NCBI RefSeq assembly: GCF_001637325.1
Contig: NZ_LRXL01000045.1
Span: forward strand, 186,001 to 250,000
DNA length: 64,000 nucleotides
DNA from: Cochleicola gelatinilyticus
Lineage (GTDB): Bacteria; Bacteroidota; Bacteroidia; Flavobacteriales; Flavobacteriaceae
Direction: 5' to 3'
In this document: piece by piece, positions 1-7,986 of the stretch
How positions within the stretch are numbered: position 1 is the stretch's first letter
Layout of the letters: every line of letters begins with the position of its first letter
The notes under the pieces: generated by a model
Database searches by the model: none
Told to the model about the DNA's origin: nothing
The model's input: only the letters and a program-made list of their open reading frames with translations
Made by a program: the position numbers and the translations under genes

Positions 1-1
1 C

Positions 2-265
2 TTTTACAATTCTGTCACTCCTTACGGAAATGGCTGGAAACCATTTAAAAAAATAGCGTCTAAAGAAAATATTCCTCTAAAGAGTACCAATGATGTATTT
101 ACAATAGATTTTGCTTCGATGTTATTAGGAATTCTTTTTGTGTACTCTTCATTGTTTGCCACAGGTTATGTGATCTACGGGAATGTATTAGGAGCAGGAA
201 TTCTAATAACTATCGCCGTAGTGTCGGCAATATTTATTTTTCGTTTGTGGAAGAAAAAACCATAA
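2..265 (+). CDS. C-terminal part of a membrane transporter, probably sodium:solute symporter
   Basis: An open frame enters from the left edge and stops with TAA at 263-265, giving 87 residues. It begins FYNSVTPYGNGWKPFKKIAS, followed by two hydrophobic stretches (about residues 40-58 and 60-80) and a basic tail ending WKKKP. The pattern P-x-G-x-GW-K between membrane helices near the C-terminus resembles Bacteroidota members of the sodium:solute symporter (SSS) family, where a cytoplasmic linker precedes the last helices. The N-terminal catalytic part lies outside the window, so the substrate cannot be named. The family call is from pattern memory only; another multi-helix transporter is possible. 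Confidence 0.5.
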   Translation, partial: FYNSVTPYGNGWKPFKKIASKENIPLKSTNDVFTIDFASMLLGILFVYSSLFATGYVIYGNVLGAGILITIAVVSAIFIFRLWKKKP

Positions 266-285
266 ATAGTATGTTTTTAAAACTA

Positions 286-316
286 AAAGAGCCGCTTCTA
301 ATAGAAGCGGCTCTTT
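286..316. terminator. Bidirectional rho-independent terminator
   Basis: A 14-15 bp perfect inverted repeat (AAAGAGCCGCTTCT / AGAAGCGGCTCTTT) with a 3-nt loop lies between the convergent transporter tail and the SPFH gene. A/T tails on both sides let it serve both strands. Confidence 0.85.
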
Positions 317-341
317 AAGTTTAGTGATAAAAAATTAAAAT

Positions 342-1157
342 TTAATTATTTCCCAAGATGAGAGGCAAACCACTTTCGCCACCTCCAACAACGATCACTT
401 TCGAATTTGGAGATTGTGAAAGTTGAACTGTAGCATCAATACCTTTATCCTGTAGAATCTTATCTGTTAACGATGCACTTAATATTCGGTTAGCATCTGC
501 TTTACCTTGTGCTTCAATACGAACCTTTTCAGCCTCTTTTGAAGCTGTGACCAAACGGAACTCATATTCTAAAGATTCCTGTTCTTGACGTAATTTACGC
601 TCGATAGCTTCTTTAATAGTATTTGGAAGTGTAACGTCACGTACTAATACTTCATTTAATTGTACGTATTGTTTTTCTAAAATTACTTTGGTTTCAGCAA
701 AAATCTCATCCTGAATCGCATCCCGTTTGCTGCTGTAAAGTTGTTCTGGCGTATATCGTCCTACAACACTACGCGCAGCACTACGAATAGCAGGCTGTAT
801 TACACGTTGCAGATAATTCTCTCCTAAGGATTGGTGCAAGTTTCCAAGGTCTTTGTAAACTGGCTCATACCAAGCTGATGCTTCAATTAAAATTTCTAAT
901 CCGTTAGAAGAAAGAACTCTCATTTTTTCGAATAATTCCTGCTGACGTACTTCGTATACAAATACTTTATTCCAAGGGGCTACAATATGAAAGCCTTCCC
1001 CCATGGGTGGCTCATCTGTAACTACACCATTTTTAAAAGTTTTATAGAGAACCCCCGCCTCTCCCGAATCTATCGTTACAGCTGATTTTGCAATCACAAT
1101 AATAAGAATAATGATAATAATAATTACGGGAATCCCGATTTTAGGTAATTTGTCCAT
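342..1157 (-). CDS. Prohibitin/SPFH-domain membrane protein
   Basis: 271 residues. One N-terminal membrane anchor (about residues 8-23, an Ile-rich run) is followed by an SPFH/band-7 domain (about 25-200) containing the typical DSGEAGVLYKTFKNGVV strand, then a charged Glu/Ala/Arg coiled coil (about 190-235). Length and order fit bacterial prohibitin homologues, which form large ring or cage assemblies on the inner membrane and are linked to membrane proteases or lipid organisation. It starts 19 bp after the stop of the upstream VWA gene, so the two are probably co-transcribed. No protease gene is adjacent. Confident on family, not on precise role. Confidence 0.85.
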   Translation of the reverse strand: MDKLPKIGIPVIIIIIILIIVIAKSAVTIDSGEAGVLYKTFKNGVVTDEPPMGEGFHIVAPWNKVFVYEVRQQELFEKMRVLSSNGLEILIEASAWYEPVYKDLGNLHQSLGENYLQRVIQPAIRSAARSVVGRYTPEQLYSSKRDAIQDEIFAETKVILEKQYVQLNEVLVRDVTLPNTIKEAIERKLRQEQESLEYEFRLVTASKEAEKVRIEAQGKADANRILSASLTDKILQDKGIDATVQLSQSPNSKVIVVGGGESGLPLILGNN

Positions 1158-1176
1158 GTGTGTTTTTTATTTTCTG

Positions 1177-3210
1177 TTATATAAGTCCGTTGTATTTTCT
1201 AATAAACCACTCAAGTGATAAGGTAAGTACGATAAGTCCTAGTAAATATTTCCAATCGATTAAAGGTACCACTTTTTGTTCGCTTTTCTGAATTTGCTGA
1301 TATCGATCGTCTTCCAATAATGCGTTAATTGCGTCGGAAACCTTTGTAACAAAATAAGCCTCTCCTTTTGTATTGCTGGCAATTCGATTTAATTTAGAAA
1401 CATTCGCATTTAAAAATTGCTGTTCTACATTAAAATCTAAAATGGTAAAACTTCCACTTCTTGAAACCGTTTCGTCTTGTACTGAAACAGTATACGAATA
1501 ACTGCCTGGTGGAAGACTATTAAGATCCACCTCGTAAAAATTATTTTTTAATAATAAAGGAAATACTGCGCGTTCTTTAGTCTCTTGATTTACGGCTGTA
1601 ATTTGAAGCGACACTCTAGCGTCGAACACAAAATTTTTATCAAAATATTGCGCAGAAATACGAATTGGATTGTTGTTATAATAAAAAGTTTCACTACTTA
1701 CTTCCAAACGGCTTCTTCGTTTATTTGAAGCTAAATACTGTACCATTTTTGCAATAAATTCATCAAAAGATTCAAAGCTATTCGATTCGAGGTACGATTG
1801 TGCTCTCCACTTCCAAAGTCCTTCACCATCCCAAATCGCATCACGCTTCCCATTAACCTCCGTAGTTGCTAATAAGGCGCTTTCACTTGCAAATCCATCG
1901 ATAGCTTGATCTAACAATATTTCGTGAGGAACGGTAATTGAAAGCTCTCCGAATAGAGTATGCAGTGGAGGGAAATTTTCAAAACCAATATCTTCTACCG
2001 CAAACGTTCCGTAATTAGGATTAATGGTTGCGGAAACTTCTTCAGTTTGGTTGGTTACATCTTTTTTAAAATGGTCTTGAATGCTGTTTAAAAAATTCCA
2101 ATCGGTTTCAAGTCCCGTGATTACAAACGTGTTTTTTTTCAGTTTTTCTATTTCTGAAAAAACTCCAGCAAAACTTCTATCGGGTTGGTACAAAAGAATT
2201 AATTGATGATCATTTAGCAAGGAAACCGCTTCTGAAGGTTTTTTAATAGTAACGGTACGCTGTTCATTTGTTGTGACCGCTTTTTTTAAAGCACCAAGAT
2301 CGGGATGAATAATTTTGCTTACCACCAATACATTGGTTGCCTGATCGATCACTTCAACTGCGAATTGCTTTACATTATTGGTTGTGTTCTTTTCGTCATC
2401 TATTGGAAGTAGCTGTGCTGTATATTTTTGCAAGCCAACAGCAGAAGCAGGAAGTGTGAAATTTAAGGTTTTAGATGAATTGGTTTCAGAAAAAGTAACG
2501 TTAGATTTAAAAACTACAGCGGCTCCCTGTTTAACAATGAACTGTGAATTTACAGAACCAGTTCCATTATAAACTAAGATTACTTCAACTGGAAATTTAT
2601 TTTTTAGAAATGCATAACGATTGGTATTAAGCTGTTGCACTTGTAAATCGGTATATTTTGTGGAATCCCCTAAAATTATTGGATAGATTGGATTTCTAAA
2701 AGTAGTGCCTGCAAATTCATAGTCGTTCCCAAGCGTCTGGTTCCCGTCGGTAATTAGTAACGTTGGCGCGATCTGATTTTTGTACAACTCTTGCGTCGTT
2801 TTTAACGCTTTGGAAATATTGGTATTTCTTTCAGAAAAAGATAGAGAGTCAATTTCTTTAAATTCACTTCCGAAGGAAAAATAAGAAACTTCAAATTTAT
2901 CGTTGAGAGCGTCATTCAGTTTTAATTCTGAAACCAATGCAGAAACCTTTCTAGATTGACCAAGCTCCACTACTGAAGCTGAATTATCTATTAACACAGG
3001 AAGCATGGGCTTCTCAATAGTATAGGTATCACTCTTAAATTTCGGATTTATAAGCAACAACAGTATAGCAAACAACGTTAAAAAACGTAATAATCCGAAG
3101 CTCCATTTAAGCGTTCCTGTATATTTTGAACGATATCCATACATAAATACTGCCAGTCCAAAAGACAGGATTGCAGCAATAACAATATAAAGTATGGTTT
3201 CGGAAGACAC
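1177..3210 (-). CDS. VWA-like multi-pass membrane protein
   Basis: 677 residues from a GTG start (no upstream ATG in frame). Two N-terminal membrane helices (about 5-24 and 37-57) precede a von Willebrand A-like region with an intact MIDAS motif DxSxS (DNSAS at 75-79) and a later TDG motif. A long extracytoplasmic middle with beta-sandwich-like character follows, then a C-terminal helix (about 654-672). The architecture resembles BatA/Aerotolerance-type proteins and the protein at 59704-61626, but no MoxR ATPase or Bat gene is adjacent. Likely inner-membrane with a periplasmic domain. The downstream partner is the SPFH gene 19 bp away; fabG lies 100 bp upstream. Molecular function unknown. 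Confidence 0.75.
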   Translation of the reverse strand: MSSETILYIVIAAILSFGLAVFMYGYRSKYTGTLKWSFGLLRFLTLFAILLLLINPKFKSDTYTIEKPMLPVLIDNSASVVELGQSRKVSALVSELKLNDALNDKFEVSYFSFGSEFKEIDSLSFSERNTNISKALKTTQELYKNQIAPTLLITDGNQTLGNDYEFAGTTFRNPIYPIILGDSTKYTDLQVQQLNTNRYAFLKNKFPVEVILVYNGTGSVNSQFIVKQGAAVVFKSNVTFSETNSSKTLNFTLPASAVGLQKYTAQLLPIDDEKNTTNNVKQFAVEVIDQATNVLVVSKIIHPDLGALKKAVTTNEQRTVTIKKPSEAVSLLNDHQLILLYQPDRSFAGVFSEIEKLKKNTFVITGLETDWNFLNSIQDHFKKDVTNQTEEVSATINPNYGTFAVEDIGFENFPPLHTLFGELSITVPHEILLDQAIDGFASESALLATTEVNGKRDAIWDGEGLWKWRAQSYLESNSFESFDEFIAKMVQYLASNKRRSRLEVSSETFYYNNNPIRISAQYFDKNFVFDARVSLQITAVNQETKERAVFPLLLKNNFYEVDLNSLPPGSYSYTVSVQDETVSRSGSFTILDFNVEQQFLNANVSKLNRIASNTKGEAYFVTKVSDAINALLEDDRYQQIQKSEQKVVPLIDWKYLLGLIVLTLSLEWFIRKYNGLI

Positions 3211-3310
3211 CTTTAAGCTAATAAATATTAAAAAATGATTAATGAATAGGGCGTATTAAGTAATATAGGGTAGAACAGTTTACTCCTTTTACACTATACT
3301 TTATTCATTT

Positions 3311-4057
3311 TTAGGTTAGCATTCCACCATCTACGTTCATTACTTGACCAGTAATGTATGAGGAAAGGTCGCTCCCTAAAAAGACACATGCATTAGCAAT
3401 ATCTTCTGGAGAACCCCCACGTTTAAGTGGAATTGCTTCTCTCCAACTTTGTACGGTTGCTTCATCCAATTTACCAGTCATTTCTGTTTCAATAAATCCT
3501 GGTGCAATAGCATTGCAACGAATATCACGCGATCCTAATTCGAGTGCCACCGATTTTGTAAATCCGATGATTCCTGCTTTAGAAGCGGCATAGTTAGTTT
3601 GTCCGGCATTTCCCTTCACTCCTACTACAGAACTCATATTAATAATTGAACCTTTTCGTTGTTTTAGCATGGTACGCTGCACTGCTTTGGTCATGTTAAA
3701 AACCGACTTCAAATTTACCTCGATCACTTTGTCGAAATCTTCTTCAGAAATACGCATTAACAAATTATCTTTTGTAATCCCTGCGTTATTGATTAGAATA
3801 TCGATACTCCCAAAATCTTTTAATACTTCTGAAGCTAAGTCTTGAGATTGCTCATAATTTGAAGCATCACTTTTATATGCTTTTGCTTTAATACCAGTTT
3901 CTGAAAGTTCATCGGCAAGTGCATTAGCAGCTTCTGATGATGAGTTGTAAGTAAAAGCCACATTTGCGCCATGTTTAGCAAACACTTCTACAATTCCTTT
4001 TCCAATACCACGGCTTCCACCGGTAATAATTGCTGTTTTTCCTTCGAGTAATTTCAT
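3311..4057 (-). CDS. fabG: 3-oxoacyl-[acyl-carrier-protein] reductase
   Basis: 248 residues, the usual FabG length. A short-chain dehydrogenase that reduces 3-oxoacyl-ACP with NADPH in fatty-acid elongation. Visible motifs are the cofactor loop TGGSRGIGKG, NNAG, the catalytic Ser in MSSVVG and YAASK (YxxxK), with a C-terminal GGM. An in-frame ATG at 4129 exists, but a consensus promoter box lies at 4084-4091, inside that extension, and the first 24 residues do not look like FabG, so the ATG at 4055-4057 is chosen. The gene sits downstream of sucD after a terminator, so it is transcribed from its own promoter. Confidence 0.95.
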   Translation of the reverse strand: MKLLEGKTAIITGGSRGIGKGIVEVFAKHGANVAFTYNSSSEAANALADELSETGIKAKAYKSDASNYEQSQDLASEVLKDFGSIDILINNAGITKDNLLMRISEEDFDKVIEVNLKSVFNMTKAVQRTMLKQRKGSIINMSSVVGVKGNAGQTNYAASKAGIIGFTKSVALELGSRDIRCNAIAPGFIETEMTGKLDEATVQSWREAIPLKRGGSPEDIANACVFLGSDLSSYITGQVMNVDGGMLT

Positions 4058-4083
4058 GAGTTTTACGGTCTTTTGAATCGTTT

Positions 4084-4091
4084 CAAATATA
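4084..4091 (-). promoter_or_regulatory. -7 promoter element of fabG
   Basis: TATATTTG on the minus strand, a perfect match to the Bacteroidota -7 consensus TAnnTTTG. Expected transcription start is near 4077, leaving a leader of about 20 nt before the ATG at 4057 and ruling out the upstream ATG at 4129. Confidence 0.7.
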
Positions 4092-4114
4092 GGAAATCGC
4101 TTCGGTGTTACCAT

Positions 4115-4146
4115 AAAAAAACTCCCCAACTTGGTTAGGGAGTTTT
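4115..4146 (-). terminator. Terminator after sucD
   Basis: Inverted repeat AAAACTCCC / GGGAGTTTT with an 11-nt loop. Read on the minus strand it is followed by seven T. It lies just downstream of sucD and separates it from fabG. Confidence 0.75.
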
Positions 4147-4177
4147 ACATTATAATGAATTTTAAGTCTTGAAAAAA

Positions 4178-5050
4178 CTATCCAAGAACTTCTGCCACTT
4201 TTTTTCCAATTTCTGCTGGAGAATTTACGACATGTATTCCACATTCAGCAAGAATCTTTTTCTTTGCTTGTGCTGTGTCATCACTTCCACCTACTATTGC
4301 TCCTGCATGACCCATTGTGCGCCCTGCCGGTGCTGTTTCTCCTGCTATAAAACCAACTACAGGTTTCTTACTTCCGCTTTCTTTATACCATTGTGCAGCC
4401 TCAGCTTCTAATTGTCCACCGATTTCACCAATCATTACTACAGCTTCTGTAGCAGGATCGTTGATTAATAACTCAACAGCTTCTTTTGTTGTAGTTCCAA
4501 TTATAGGATCTCCACCAATACCAATTGCTGTAGTGATACCAAGCCCTTGTTTAACAACTTGGTCTGCGGCTTCATAGGTAAGCGTTCCTGATTTTGAAAC
4601 AATTCCTACTTTTCCGCTTTTAAAAACGAACCCAGGCATAATACCTACTTTCGCTTCTCCGGGAGTAATAACTCCTGGACAGTTTGGACCTACCAAACGA
4701 CAATCTAAATCTTTAATGTAATCTGCTGCTTTAATCATGTCGGCAACCGGAATACCTTCTGTAATAGTAATAATTACTTTAATTCCTGCATTTGCAGCTT
4801 CCATAATTGCATCGGCAGCAAATGCTGGTGGTACAAATATAATGGTTGTATCAGCACCTGTTTTTTTTACCGCTTGTTCTACAGTATTGAAAACAGGACG
4901 ATCTAAATGGGACTGACCGCCTTTACCGGGAGTTACACCTCCAACAACATTGGTTCCGTACTCGATCATTTGTTCGGCGTGAAAAGTTCCTTCACTTCCG
5001 GTAAATCCTTGTACAATTATTTTTGAATCTTTATTGACTAAAACACTCAT
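4178..5050 (-). CDS. sucD: Succinate-CoA ligase, ADP/GDP-forming, alpha subunit
   Basis: 290 residues, full length. The alpha subunit binds CoA through its Rossmann domain ([16 protein letters not shown] near the N-terminus) and carries the phosphohistidine, H248 in [13 protein letters not shown]. The [15 protein letters not shown] segment is also characteristic. It works with SucC in the TCA cycle; sucC is not in this window, which is common in Bacteroidota where the two genes are unlinked. The gene has its own promoter at 5120-5127 and a terminator at 4115-4146, so it appears monocistronic. Confidence 0.97.
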   Translation of the reverse strand: MSVLVNKDSKIIVQGFTGSEGTFHAEQMIEYGTNVVGGVTPGKGGQSHLDRPVFNTVEQAVKKTGADTTIIFVPPAFAADAIMEAANAGIKVIITITEGIPVADMIKAADYIKDLDCRLVGPNCPGVITPGEAKVGIMPGFVFKSGKVGIVSKSGTLTYEAADQVVKQGLGITTAIGIGGDPIIGTTTKEAVELLINDPATEAVVMIGEIGGQLEAEAAQWYKESGSKKPVVGFIAGETAPAGRTMGHAGAIVGGSDDTAQAKKKILAECGIHVVNSPAEIGKKVAEVLG

Positions 5051-5086
5051 TCTATGTAGGGTCTAATTATTAATAGTTCTGATTTT

Positions 5087-5116
5087 TCGTTCCTAAAACA
5101 ACTTATTTGGGAACGA
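5087..5116 (-). promoter_or_regulatory. Hairpin at the 5' end of the sucD leader
   Basis: Inverted repeat TCGTTCC / GGAACGA separated by 16 nt. With a start site predicted near 5113, the stem would form at the very 5' end of the sucD mRNA, about 35 nt before the ATG. It may protect the transcript from decay or be fortuitous. Confidence 0.4.
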
Positions 5117-5119
5117 CGG

Positions 5120-5127
5120 CAAAGATA
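5120..5127 (-). promoter_or_regulatory. -7 promoter element of sucD
   Basis: TATCTTTG on the minus strand matches TAnnTTTG exactly. The predicted leader is about 63 nt. Confidence 0.6.
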
Positions 5128-5155
5128 CTTTTTTTAAGGAAGTTGTAAAAGAAAA

Positions 5156-5569
5156 TTAGACTTTAACCTTGTGATACGATTCTGATGTATCATCATTATT
5201 AGTTACAGGCTGACTAATTTGATAGCCTCTATATAATTTACCATCTTTTACTTCCCAAATACACATGAAATGAGCAATACCCAATTCTTCATCTTGGTTT
5301 TCGATAGTTTTAATATAATATTTGTAACGAACAGTTACATGTCCAGAATCTTCTAATAAATGACTTACTTCTACTCTCATATCGAGATAGGTTCTTTTTA
5401 TTTCTGAAAAGAACGTCACAATATCGTCATAATTCATAATTGTAAGTCCATCGGCACTATTCCATATAAGTACCAGCTCGGGATGAAAAAATTTCTCTAG
5501 AACTGATTCATCTTTTAATAGGTCTGATTTATAAAATTCTTTAACTATTTCCTTTGCGTTTTTACTCAT
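5156..5569 (-). CDS. SnoaL/NTF2-like protein
   Basis: 137 residues with the order typical of the NTF2-like/SnoaL fold: an N-terminal helix with VKEFYKSDLLKDESVLEKFF, WNSADGLTIMNYDDIVTFF, then beta strands containing DMRVEVSHLLEDSGHVTVRYKYYIKT and a closing HFMCIWEVKDGKLYRGYQIS strand. This fold covers small isomerases, dehydratases and ligand-binding proteins. Its ATG overlaps the stop of the upstream LpxD paralogue by 4 nt (ATGA), so the two are translationally coupled, suggesting a role connected to that acyltransferase or only shared expression. No substrate can be inferred. Confidence 0.7.
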   Translation of the reverse strand: MSKNAKEIVKEFYKSDLLKDESVLEKFFHPELVLIWNSADGLTIMNYDDIVTFFSEIKRTYLDMRVEVSHLLEDSGHVTVRYKYYIKTIENQDEELGIAHFMCIWEVKDGKLYRGYQISQPVTNNDDTSESYHKVKV

Positions 5570-6504
5570 TTTATTTTGTCTAGTTTGTCAATAATATCTG
5601 GAATTAAGCGAATAGACGCTAATTCTTTGTACTTTTTTCTGAATTCGTCGGCGGGCGTTCCAAAATACGACTTATGTCCTGGAAGTGATTTACTTACGCC
5701 GCTTTGGGCAGAAATTATAGCCTTTTCACCAATTGTAATTCCGCTAGTAATTCCAACTTGCCCCCATATAGTCACAAAATCTTCGATTAGAACACAGCCA
5801 GCTATTCCTACTTGTGAAGCAATAAGGCAACGTCTTCCAATCACGGTATCATGACCTACGTGCACTTGATTGTCAAGCTTAGAGCCTTCGCCGATAATAG
5901 TAGAAGCACTAACTCCTTTGTCGATCGTGCAGTGTGCTCCAATGTCGACATTGTGCTGAATTACAACATTTCCTCCACTAATTAACTTATCGAAATATTC
6001 TGGGCGGTTTTTATAATAAAATGCATCAGCACCTAATACCGTTCCTGCGTGAATGGTTACATTGTCACCGATAACAGTATGATCGTAAATACTAACATTA
6101 CTATGTATAACACAATTATCTCCAATTATTACATTATTCCCTACAAAACTATTGGGTTGAATTACGGTATTTTTTCCTATTTCAGCAGATGGAGCAATAG
6201 AGGCACTTGCAGAAACAAAAGGTCTAAAATAACGCGTTAAATAATTAAAATCCCGAAAGGGATCTTCAGAAATTAGAAGCGCTTTTCCTGTAGGACATTC
6301 AACTTCTTTGTTAATAAGAATAATGGTTGCTTGAGACTCTAATGCTTTGTCATAATACTTGGGGTGGTCTACAAAAACAATATCTCCTGGACGAACTACA
6401 TGAATTTCGTTCATTCCCAAAACTGGAAAATCTGCATCACCTATATAACTACAGGCAATTAATTCTGCAATTTCCTTGAGTGTCTGGGGATCTTGAAACT
6501 TCAT
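5566..6504 (-). CDS. LpxD-like UDP-3-O-acylglucosamine N-acyltransferase (second copy)
   Basis: 312 residues. An N-terminal UDP-sugar-binding-like domain (about 1-95) is followed by left-handed beta-helix hexapeptide repeats (about 100-270) and a C-terminal helical tail. The LpxD active-site His is present in VHVGHDTVIG, matching IQIAHNVEIG of the canonical copy at 9390-10415. The start at 6504 is preferred over an upstream ATG at 6531, because a promoter box (6510-6517) and the efp terminator occupy that region. It may acylate a different nucleotide sugar or be a second lipid A enzyme. Its stop overlaps the start of the SnoaL-like gene. Confidence 0.8.
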   Translation of the reverse strand: MKFQDPQTLKEIAELIACSYIGDADFPVLGMNEIHVVRPGDIVFVDHPKYYDKALESQATIILINKEVECPTGKALLISEDPFRDFNYLTRYFRPFVSASASIAPSAEIGKNTVIQPNSFVGNNVIIGDNCVIHSNVSIYDHTVIGDNVTIHAGTVLGADAFYYKNRPEYFDKLISGGNVVIQHNVDIGAHCTIDKGVSASTIIGEGSKLDNQVHVGHDTVIGRRCLIASQVGIAGCVLIEDFVTIWGQVGITSGITIGEKAIISAQSGVSKSLPGHKSYFGTPADEFRKKYKELASIRLIPDIIDKLDKIK

Positions 6505-6509
6505 AATAT

Positions 6510-6517
6510 CAAATATA
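6510..6517 (-). promoter_or_regulatory. -7 promoter element of the second lpxD, leaderless arrangement
   Basis: TATATTTG on the minus strand ends only 5 nt before the ATG at 6504. The expected start site therefore falls on or next to the start codon. Confidence 0.5.
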
Positions 6518-6518
6518 A

Positions 6519-6554
6519 AAATTCCCATCACAATATATCGGGCGATGGGAATTA
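6519..6554 (-). terminator. Terminator after efp
   Basis: 10-bp inverted repeat AATTCCCATC / GATGGGAATT with a 14-nt loop. On the minus strand it is followed by TTTTTA. It lies 35 bp after the efp stop. Confidence 0.65.
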
Positions 6555-6588
6555 ATTTTTAAGCGTATTAAGAATAAAATTATAAATG

Positions 6589-7155
6589 CTATTCTTTTAC
6601 CCGTTCCTGATACTGTCCTTTATCTGTGTCTATTCTTATTTTATCACCTTCATTAATAAATAAAGGGACATTTACTTCTGCTCCAGTTTCAACAACTGCT
6701 GGTTTTGTGGCATTTGTAGCTGTATTTCCTTTTACACCCGGTTCTGTAGCAGTTACCTCTAAAACTACATGTGGAGGCATTTCTACTGAAAGAGGCATAT
6801 TGTCTTCGGTATTAATTATAACCGTCACAACTTCTCCTTCTTTCATTAACTCGGGAGTATCTAAAGCTTCTTTTAATAATCGAATTTGTGAATAATCCTC
6901 ATTATTCATGAAATGATAAAACTCACCTTCATTGTATAAAAACTGAAACTTATGTGTTTCTACACGAACATCTTCGATCTTATGCCCTGCAGAAAATGTA
7001 TTATCGATCACCTTTCCAGTTGTAACACTTTTTAATTTCGTACGAACAAAGGCAGGCCCTTTTCCTGGTTTTACGTGTAAAAATTCAATAATCTTGTAAA
7101 TATCGTTACTGTACCTGATACACAATCCTTTTCTAATATCTGAACTTGTTGCCAT
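6589..7155 (-). CDS. efp: Translation elongation factor P
   Basis: 188 residues, normal length. EF-P binds the ribosome between the P and E sites and relieves stalling at polyproline. The N-terminal KOW-like domain carries the exposed loop HVKPGKGPAF with the lysine (K32) at the position modified in other species, and the C-terminal OB domains end with EGDKIRIDTDKGQYQERVKE. It sits 45 bp downstream of lpxA at the end of the lipid A operon, a usual neighbour in Flavobacteriaceae. No EpmA-type modification gene is in the window. Confidence 0.96.
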   Translation of the reverse strand: MATSSDIRKGLCIRYSNDIYKIIEFLHVKPGKGPAFVRTKLKSVTTGKVIDNTFSAGHKIEDVRVETHKFQFLYNEGEFYHFMNNEDYSQIRLLKEALDTPELMKEGEVVTVIINTEDNMPLSVEMPPHVVLEVTATEPGVKGNTATNATKPAVVETGAEVNVPLFINEGDKIRIDTDKGQYQERVKE

Positions 7156-7200
7156 ATGTATTTCCCGTAGTTACGGGTATATTTTTAGGTTAATATTTTT

Positions 7201-7986
7201 TTAGTTATTACTGAAATACCCTTTCATGATACCGCGCTTAGAATTCTTAATAAATTGAAGAATTTCATCTCGCTCTGGAGTTGCTTCCATTTCAGCTTCA
7301 ATGATCTCACAGGCTTGGGTATTGTTATAATTACGCTGATATAATAAACGGTAAATATTTTGAATCTCTCTAATTTTTTCTGGTTCGAAACCTCTTCTTC
7401 GCAACCCTATAGAGTTAATCCCTACATACGATAAAGGTTCTCTCGCAGCTTTAACAAAAGGAGGAACGTCTTTACGAACCAAGGATCCCCCAGTCACAAA
7501 CGCATGATTTCCAATCATACAAAATTGATGTACAGCGGTCATTCCGGCAAGTACAACATGATCTCCAACAGTAATATGCCCTGCTAATGTGCTATTATTT
7601 GAAAAAATACAATTATCTCCAACAATACAATCATGTGCAATGTGGCAGTACGCCATTATCCAGCAATTTTTTCCAATTACTGTCTTCCCTCTATCGGAAG
7701 TACCACGATTAATGGTTACATATTCTCTAATAGTGGTGCCATCACCTATTTCTGCTGTAGTATCTTCGTCATTAAACTTTAGATCTTGTGGAATCGCCGA
7801 AATTACGGCTCCTGGAAAAATATTACAATTTTTTCCTATTCGAGCGCCTTCCATTATAGTTACGTTAGATCCGATCCAGGTACCTTCACCAATTACTACA
7901 TTATTATGAATTGTGGTAAAAGGTTCTATGACCACGTTTTTGGCAATTTTTGCGCCCGGATGGACGTATGCAAGTGGTTGATTCAT
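7201..7986 (-). CDS. lpxA: Acyl-ACP--UDP-N-acetylglucosamine O-acyltransferase
   Basis: 261 residues, typical LpxA length. Catalyses the first step of lipid A synthesis. Hexapeptide beta-helix repeats run from about residue 5 to 185, the catalytic His region AYCHIAHDCIVGDN is intact, and the C-terminal helical domain includes RRRGFEPEKIREIQNIYRLLY, diagnostic for LpxA. Its ATG begins one base before the stop of lpxC/fabZ region ends (genes directly abut), so the two are translated from one message. Confidence 0.96.
   Translation of the reverse strand: MNQPLAYVHPGAKIAKNVVIEPFTTIHNNVVIGEGTWIGSNVTIMEGARIGKNCNIFPGAVISAIPQDLKFNDEDTTAEIGDGTTIREYVTINRGTSDRGKTVIGKNCWIMAYCHIAHDCIVGDNCIFSNNSTLAGHITVGDHVVLAGMTAVHQFCMIGNHAFVTGGSLVRKDVPPFVKAAREPLSYVGINSIGLRRRGFEPEKIREIQNIYRLLYQRNYNNTQACEIIEAEMEATPERDEILQFIKNSKRGIMKGYFSNN

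Noticed and set aside
4058-4129. 24-residue N-terminal extension of FabG
   Set aside because: Contains the promoter box at 4084-4091 and does not match the family.
4169-4411. 80-codon frame on the plus strand opposite sucD
   Set aside because: Cys-rich nonsense composition, antisense to sucD.
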